A stretch of 48,237 nt of DNA from Chloroflexota bacterium. Lineage in GTDB: Bacteria; Chloroflexota; Anaerolineae; Anaerolineales; E44-bin32. Under the pieces are notes generated by a model. That model was given only the letters and a program-made list of their open reading frames with translations. It was not told the DNA's origin and searched no databases. The position numbers were made by a program, and so were the translations under genes. This document shows positions 44,458-48,237 of the stretch, piece after piece. The stretch is from positions 4,419 to 52,655 of the forward strand of contig JADFRQ010000018.1 of assembly GCA_022561215.1 (NCBI GenBank). The letters run 5' to 3'. Numbering within the stretch: position 1 is the first letter of the stretch; each line of letters opens with the position of its first letter.

Positions 44458-45032
44458 TTGACTCGGTGCGTGGCATTATTCAGGATATGGGATCCGATAG
44501 CATCACATTAGAGGTGGGGGGGATCGGGCTACGCCTTGAAGTTCCCACGTCGATACTTGAAGCGGCTCCCGGCATCGGCAAAGCCTACTATTTGTATTCG
44601 AAATTGATAGTGCGTGAGGATTCCCTCGCCCTTTATGGATTCGAAAGTCGCGATCAGCGTACCTTGTTTAATACATTGCTCAAGGTTTCTGGAATTGGGC
44701 CACGCATAGGATTGGCAATTTTATCGACGTTATCGGCCGGCGATTTGCAAAGTGCGGTGGTAAACAACCAGCCTGAAATATTGGTCCAGGTTCCAGGAAT
44801 TGGTAAAAAAACTGCCGAGCGCATTATTTTTCATCTGAAAGACCGAATGACTGAACCTATAGCAGCCCTAAAGATAGTGAATGAAGCCGATGGTGAAGTG
44901 ATTGCGGCACTCACAGGGTTAGGCTATACGATCTCCGAGGCACAGGCTGCTATGCGTTCGCTTCCTAAAGACGCGGCGGATGAAATTCAGGTACGCATCC
45001 GCCTTGCCCTGCAGTACTTCTCCCAATCCTGA
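44454..45032 (+). CDS. ruvA: Holliday junction DNA-binding protein RuvA
   Basis: RuvA holds the Holliday junction and recruits the RuvB helicase. The 192-residue product has the OB-fold domain (1-63, SLALYGFESRDQ near its end), two helix-hairpin-helix motifs (LKVSGIGPRIGLAIL and LVQVPGIGKKTAERII), and the C-terminal RuvB-binding domain (from about 145, ALTGLGYTISEAQ). RuvB does not follow here and must lie elsewhere. Confidence 0.96.
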   Translation: MIDSVRGIIQDMGSDSITLEVGGIGLRLEVPTSILEAAPGIGKAYYLYSKLIVREDSLALYGFESRDQRTLFNTLLKVSGIGPRIGLAILSTLSAGDLQSAVVNNQPEILVQVPGIGKKTAERIIFHLKDRMTEPIAALKIVNEADGEVIAALTGLGYTISEAQAAMRSLPKDAADEIQVRIRLALQYFSQS

Positions 45033-45183
45033 AGCAAGCTCAGCATGAAAGAGAGTCGCTTAGCGAGTGTACAAAAACGGACTATTTAAAAGGATCCCTT
45101 GTCAATAATCAGGTGTGGGAGTGACGTGAGCCGAATCTCAATTACGGGTTCGTGTGCATGAAATATGTTCGTTTGTGAAAGAA

Positions 45184-45212
45184 TAGACAAAACAAAGCGG
45201 TTCAGTTATCAT
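45184..45212 (+). promoter_or_regulatory. Likely promoter for the ATP synthase genes
   Basis: TAGACA (45184-45189), 17-base spacer, TATCAT (45207-45212). It lies in a 333-base gap after ruvA that otherwise shows no gene. The leader to atpA would be about 145 bases. Confidence 0.5.
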
Positions 45213-45365
45213 TAAATTGTTCACGAATTTTTACCTTTTTCACCAGAACGTCGAACATTTTTGAAGGTGAATTCAAGCCACTCAAGATCCCTTGCTCATC
45301 ATGGACGGAAGGGTTTTTCTCTTGACGGATTATGATATTCGAACTCTCCCTGGTATGGAGGAACT

Positions 45366-47027
45366 ATGTCAGAAATGATGGAAAGATTGTCATCGGAACT
45401 AATCAAACAGATTGAAGCCTTTACTCCCGAAATTGAGCTCAAGGATGTAGGCACCGTTTTGGAAACCGGTGACGGGATCGCGCGTATTTCTGGACTGACC
45501 AATGTTCGCTCCCAAGAGCTGGTGCAATTTGAGAATGGCACTATGGGAATTGCCTTCAGCCTCGAACGCGATAATGTTGGTGTGATCATCATGGGTGAAT
45601 ACAGCGACATTGATGAAGGAATGCTGGTCTCAACCACGGGAAGAATTGCTTCTGTCCCCGTTGGATCTGCATCGATTGGTCGAGTGATTGATACCCTTGG
45701 TCAGCCTATCGACGGCAAAGGTCCCATTGCCGCGGAAACATATTTTCCGATTGAGCGTATTGCCCCGGGCGTCATCGAGCGAAAAGATGTCGATACACCA
45801 ATGCAAACCGGATTAAAAGCCATCGATTCGATGATCCCCATTGGACGTGGTCAACGTGAGTTAATAATTGGTGATCGCCAGACGGGAAAATCGGCTATCG
45901 CCATTGACACGATAATCAATCAAGTGGGAAAAGGCCTCATTTGTATTTATGTAGCCATCGGCCAGAAGCGCGCAGCAATTGCGCGCACCGTGGCGGTTTT
46001 TGAGCGTTTCGGCGCAATGGAGCACACCATTGTGATCATTGCCGCAGCAGATGAGCCAGCAGCGCTGCAATACATTGCTCCCTATTCTGGCTGCGCGATG
46101 GGCGAATACTTCGCAGAACAAGGGTTGGATGCGCTGGTTGTTTACGATGATCTTTCGAAACACGCATGGGCCTACCGACAGGTTTCCCTGCTGCTTCGCA
46201 GGCCTCCCGGGCGGGAAGCCTATCCTGGGGATGTTTTTTATCTTCATAGCCGGTTGCTCGAACGCGCGGTTCGGATGTCCGATAACTACATAATCGTGCC
46301 CAAGGATTTCGAGGGGGAGAGCACGGAAGATAATGCCATTGATGGCACAACGTATCGGGGGCCTCTGGCTGAGACTGATGCTCTGGAGGCGCTGAAGAGC
46401 CTGGATAATGCAGACCAGTACCAGGTGCGCAAGACTAAGGGCAGCGGGGGCTCCTTGACCGCCCTGCCGATAATCGAAACTCAATTAGGAGATGTTTCCG
46501 CCTACATTCCCACGAATGTAATCTCGATCACCGATGGCCAAATCTATCTGGAAACCGATCTTTTTAATGCGGGAGTTCGCCCGGCAATAAACGTGGGATT
46601 AAGTGTTTCGCGTGTGGGTGGCGATGCAAGAACCAAAGCCATGAACCAGGTCGCAGGCCAACTACGATTGGATATGGCAAGCTACCGTGAGGTGGCTGCG
46701 TTTGCTCTGTTTTCCTCTGATCTTGATGAAGTAACCCAAACGCAACTCCTGCGTGGGCAGAGGCTGCAGGAAATTCTGAAACAACCGCAATATCAGCCCA
46801 TGGATCTAAACCAGCAAGTTGTATCCATCTTTGCCAGCACCAAGGGCTACGCGGATAACATTCCCGTAGATAAAGTAAGCGAATGGGAAGCCGACCTTTT
46901 GCGAATGATGGAAACTTCATATCCTGATCTGCTCAAGGAGATTGCCGAAAAGAAGAGTATTGATTCGGATCTTGAAGCCAAACTGCATGAGGCGATTGCC
47001 TCATTTAGCAACACATGGCAGGCATAA
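45366..47027 (+). CDS. atpA: F1F0 ATP synthase subunit alpha
   Basis: AtpA forms the alpha3beta3 head with AtpD. The 553-residue product has the Walker A motif GDRQTGKS (169-176), the [10 protein letters not shown] arginine-finger region, and a C-terminal helical domain. It is about 40-50 residues longer than many bacterial alpha subunits, partly by an extended C-terminus. GGAGG precedes ATG. It starts the atpA-atpG-atpD group; no atpH (delta) gene lies upstream. Confidence 0.97.
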   Translation: MSEMMERLSSELIKQIEAFTPEIELKDVGTVLETGDGIARISGLTNVRSQELVQFENGTMGIAFSLERDNVGVIIMGEYSDIDEGMLVSTTGRIASVPVGSASIGRVIDTLGQPIDGKGPIAAETYFPIERIAPGVIERKDVDTPMQTGLKAIDSMIPIGRGQRELIIGDRQTGKSAIAIDTIINQVGKGLICIYVAIGQKRAAIARTVAVFERFGAMEHTIVIIAAADEPAALQYIAPYSGCAMGEYFAEQGLDALVVYDDLSKHAWAYRQVSLLLRRPPGREAYPGDVFYLHSRLLERAVRMSDNYIIVPKDFEGESTEDNAIDGTTYRGPLAETDALEALKSLDNADQYQVRKTKGSGGSLTALPIIETQLGDVSAYIPTNVISITDGQIYLETDLFNAGVRPAINVGLSVSRVGGDARTKAMNQVAGQLRLDMASYREVAAFALFSSDLDEVTQTQLLRGQRLQEILKQPQYQPMDLNQQVVSIFASTKGYADNIPVDKVSEWEADLLRMMETSYPDLLKEIAEKKSIDSDLEAKLHEAIASFSNTWQA

Positions 47028-47074
47028 TTATCATTTCCAATCGTCTCGAGCAATGCAGTAGGAGAGATTAAGGC

Positions 47075-47968
47075 ATGGCAACAGCCAGGGAAATGCGCCT
47101 GCGCATCCAGGGCGTCAGCAACATCGCCCAGGTGACGCGCGCATTGGAAGCCGTAAGTGCAAGCAAAGTACGGCAGGCCCAAGAGGCGCTTTATGCCACA
47201 CGACCCTATGCGACAAAAGCCTGGGAGGTGCTACAGCATTTATCAAGGCAACCGGCGAGAAATTCCATCCATCCATTGCTCACCCAGCGCGCTGAGGTGA
47301 AAAATATTCTTGTTGTCCTGCTTACGGGCGATCGAGGATTAGCAGGTGCTTACAACACCAACGTAGTACGCTTCACACTGGAGCATTTTCGAGATTCCGA
47401 GATCCCTGTTAGTTATGTCATCATCGGACGCAAGGGGCGCGATATGCTGGCCCGGCGGGGTCGCGATATTAAAGCCGAGTTCAGCAACTTGCCCGCAGCC
47501 CCGACATTCGCTGATGTATCCGCGATTGGACACCTGGTGATTGAGGAATATCTTGAAGGTAAATCTGACCAGGTATTCCTTATTTATACAGACTACATCA
47601 ATTTGCTGAAACAAATTCCAAGGATGAAAACGCTGCTGCCGCTTGAGCTTGAGGTAAGTGAAGATGATGCAGAGCCCTGGCAGAAGGTGAGAAAGGGACC
47701 CGAGCCAGCCTACATTTATGAACCGAGCAGCGATTATCTCTTGGAACAGATTGTCCCCAGACTTACCGGACTGCAAATTTACCAGGCGATACAAGAATCG
47801 CTTGCCAGCGAACATGCCGCCCGGATGGTGGCGATGCGCAATGCGACGGATAACGCGAATGAACTGGTGACTGCGCTGAAGTTGGCCTATAACAAAGCAA
47901 GACAAAAAGCGATTACACTTGAAATTCTTGATATAGTCGGTGGTGCGGAAGCGCTGACTGAGACATAA
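47075..47968 (+). CDS. atpG: F1F0 ATP synthase subunit gamma
   Basis: AtpG is the central rotor shaft. The 297-residue product has the N-terminal coiled-coil helix ([20 protein letters not shown] and following), the [13 protein letters not shown] core motif and the C-terminal helix [22 protein letters not shown] (in part). Ribosome binding site AGGAGAG. It is followed after 25 bases by atpD. Confidence 0.96.
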   Translation: MATAREMRLRIQGVSNIAQVTRALEAVSASKVRQAQEALYATRPYATKAWEVLQHLSRQPARNSIHPLLTQRAEVKNILVVLLTGDRGLAGAYNTNVVRFTLEHFRDSEIPVSYVIIGRKGRDMLARRGRDIKAEFSNLPAAPTFADVSAIGHLVIEEYLEGKSDQVFLIYTDYINLLKQIPRMKTLLPLELEVSEDDAEPWQKVRKGPEPAYIYEPSSDYLLEQIVPRLTGLQIYQAIQESLASEHAARMVAMRNATDNANELVTALKLAYNKARQKAITLEILDIVGGAEALTET

Positions 47969-47993
47969 GCTTTCTTATGCGGAGGCGAATAGC

Positions 47994-48237
47994 GTGCAAA
48001 CAAAGGGCGAAGTAGTACAGGTCCAAGGTGGGGTAGTTGATTGTGAATTCCCTCCCGGCGAATTACCAGAAATCTATGATGCTCTGGAAATCTCAAAAAA
48101 TGGCGATCGATCATTAATACTTGAAGTGCAGCGCCACCTTGGGGATGGTGTCGTGCGAACGGTCGCCATGGATTCAACGTATGGCCTGATGCGGGGGACG
48201 CACGTGCGCGCGACAGGCGCTCCACTAACCGCCCCTG
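47994..48237 (+). CDS. atpD: F1F0 ATP synthase subunit beta, 5' part only
   Basis: The first 81 codons of atpD up to the window edge, from GTG 47994 preceded by GGAGG at 8 bases. The visible N-terminal beta-barrel reads [20 protein letters not shown], later [20 protein letters not shown] and YGLMRG, as in all AtpD proteins. The catalytic P-loop lies beyond the window. Confidence 0.93.
   Translation, partial: MQTKGEVVQVQGGVVDCEFPPGELPEIYDALEISKNGDRSLILEVQRHLGDGVVRTVAMDSTYGLMRGTHVRATGAPLTAP

Noticed and set aside
1-48237. CRISPR array, complete insertion sequence, prophage or rRNA operon
   Set aside because: No regularly spaced repeats, no transposase with terminal inverted repeats, no phage structural genes and no rRNA sequence were seen.

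Overview
The window is about 48 kb of a bacterial chromosome, densely coding, with many genes overlapping by 1-4 bases (ATGA, GTGA, TTGA junctions). The gene set suggests Chloroflexota, probably an Anaerolineae-like lineage: a division cluster without the usual outer-membrane partners, a B12-dependent ribonucleotide reductase with NrdR, a GH57 branching enzyme next to a GT5 glycogen synthase, GAF-rich soluble histidine kinases, frequent GTG and TTG starts, and dispersed palindromic repeats. This placement is an inference from gene content; no 16S rRNA gene is present.

Layout. (1) 1-7621: division and cell wall (dcw) block on the plus strand: murG (3' end), a CvpA-like membrane protein, murC, an unrecognised 55-residue protein, murB, ddl, ftsQ, ftsA, ftsZ. 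(2) 7622-11886: a non-coding stretch with possible RNA structure, then nrdR, nrdJ and a deoxynucleoside kinase, which together supply dNTPs. (3) 11983-13167: a secreted protein of four DUF5666-like repeats. (4) 13481-14994, minus: a base-excision repair pair (uracil-DNA glycosylase and endonuclease IV-like). (5) 15193-17751, minus: a large triple-GAF/PAS histidine kinase. (6) 17943-25160, minus: yqeY-pgpH-ybeY-dgkA, preceded by mtaB, a predicted lipoprotein and a TPR protein. (7) 25342-28497, plus: acyl-CoA dehydrogenase and its electron-transfer flavoprotein (etfB, etfA). (8) 28498-29661: 1.16 kb without genes, holding a possible small RNA and several repeats. (9) 29662-32744: glycogen branching enzyme and glycogen synthase.

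(10) 33215-36786 is an AT-richer accessory island between a bidirectional terminator and the 3' end of tRNA-Arg(CCG). It carries a large serine recombinase, a small acidic protein, a decayed gene with two in-frame TAA codons, a small lipoprotein, a DUF2779 remnant beside TGGAC repeats, and an excisionase-like helix-turn-helix protein. An 11-base near-direct repeat at its two ends could be the attachment-site scar.

(11) 36909-41126, minus: a malic enzyme fused to a phosphotransacetylase-like domain, tRNA-Pro(CGG), and a GAF histidine kinase. (12) 41295-48237, plus: a zinc alcohol dehydrogenase overlapping a DUF72 gene, then yebC-ruvC-ruvA, then atpA-atpG-atpD (cut by the window end) with no atpH or F0 genes directly upstream.

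Most of the window is housekeeping. The parts that most deserve a second look are the structured non-coding stretches at 7.6-7.9 kb and 28.55-28.8 kb, the 55-residue dcw protein, and the serine-recombinase island with its stop-interrupted gene. I did not see a clear new defence or mobile system beyond these.
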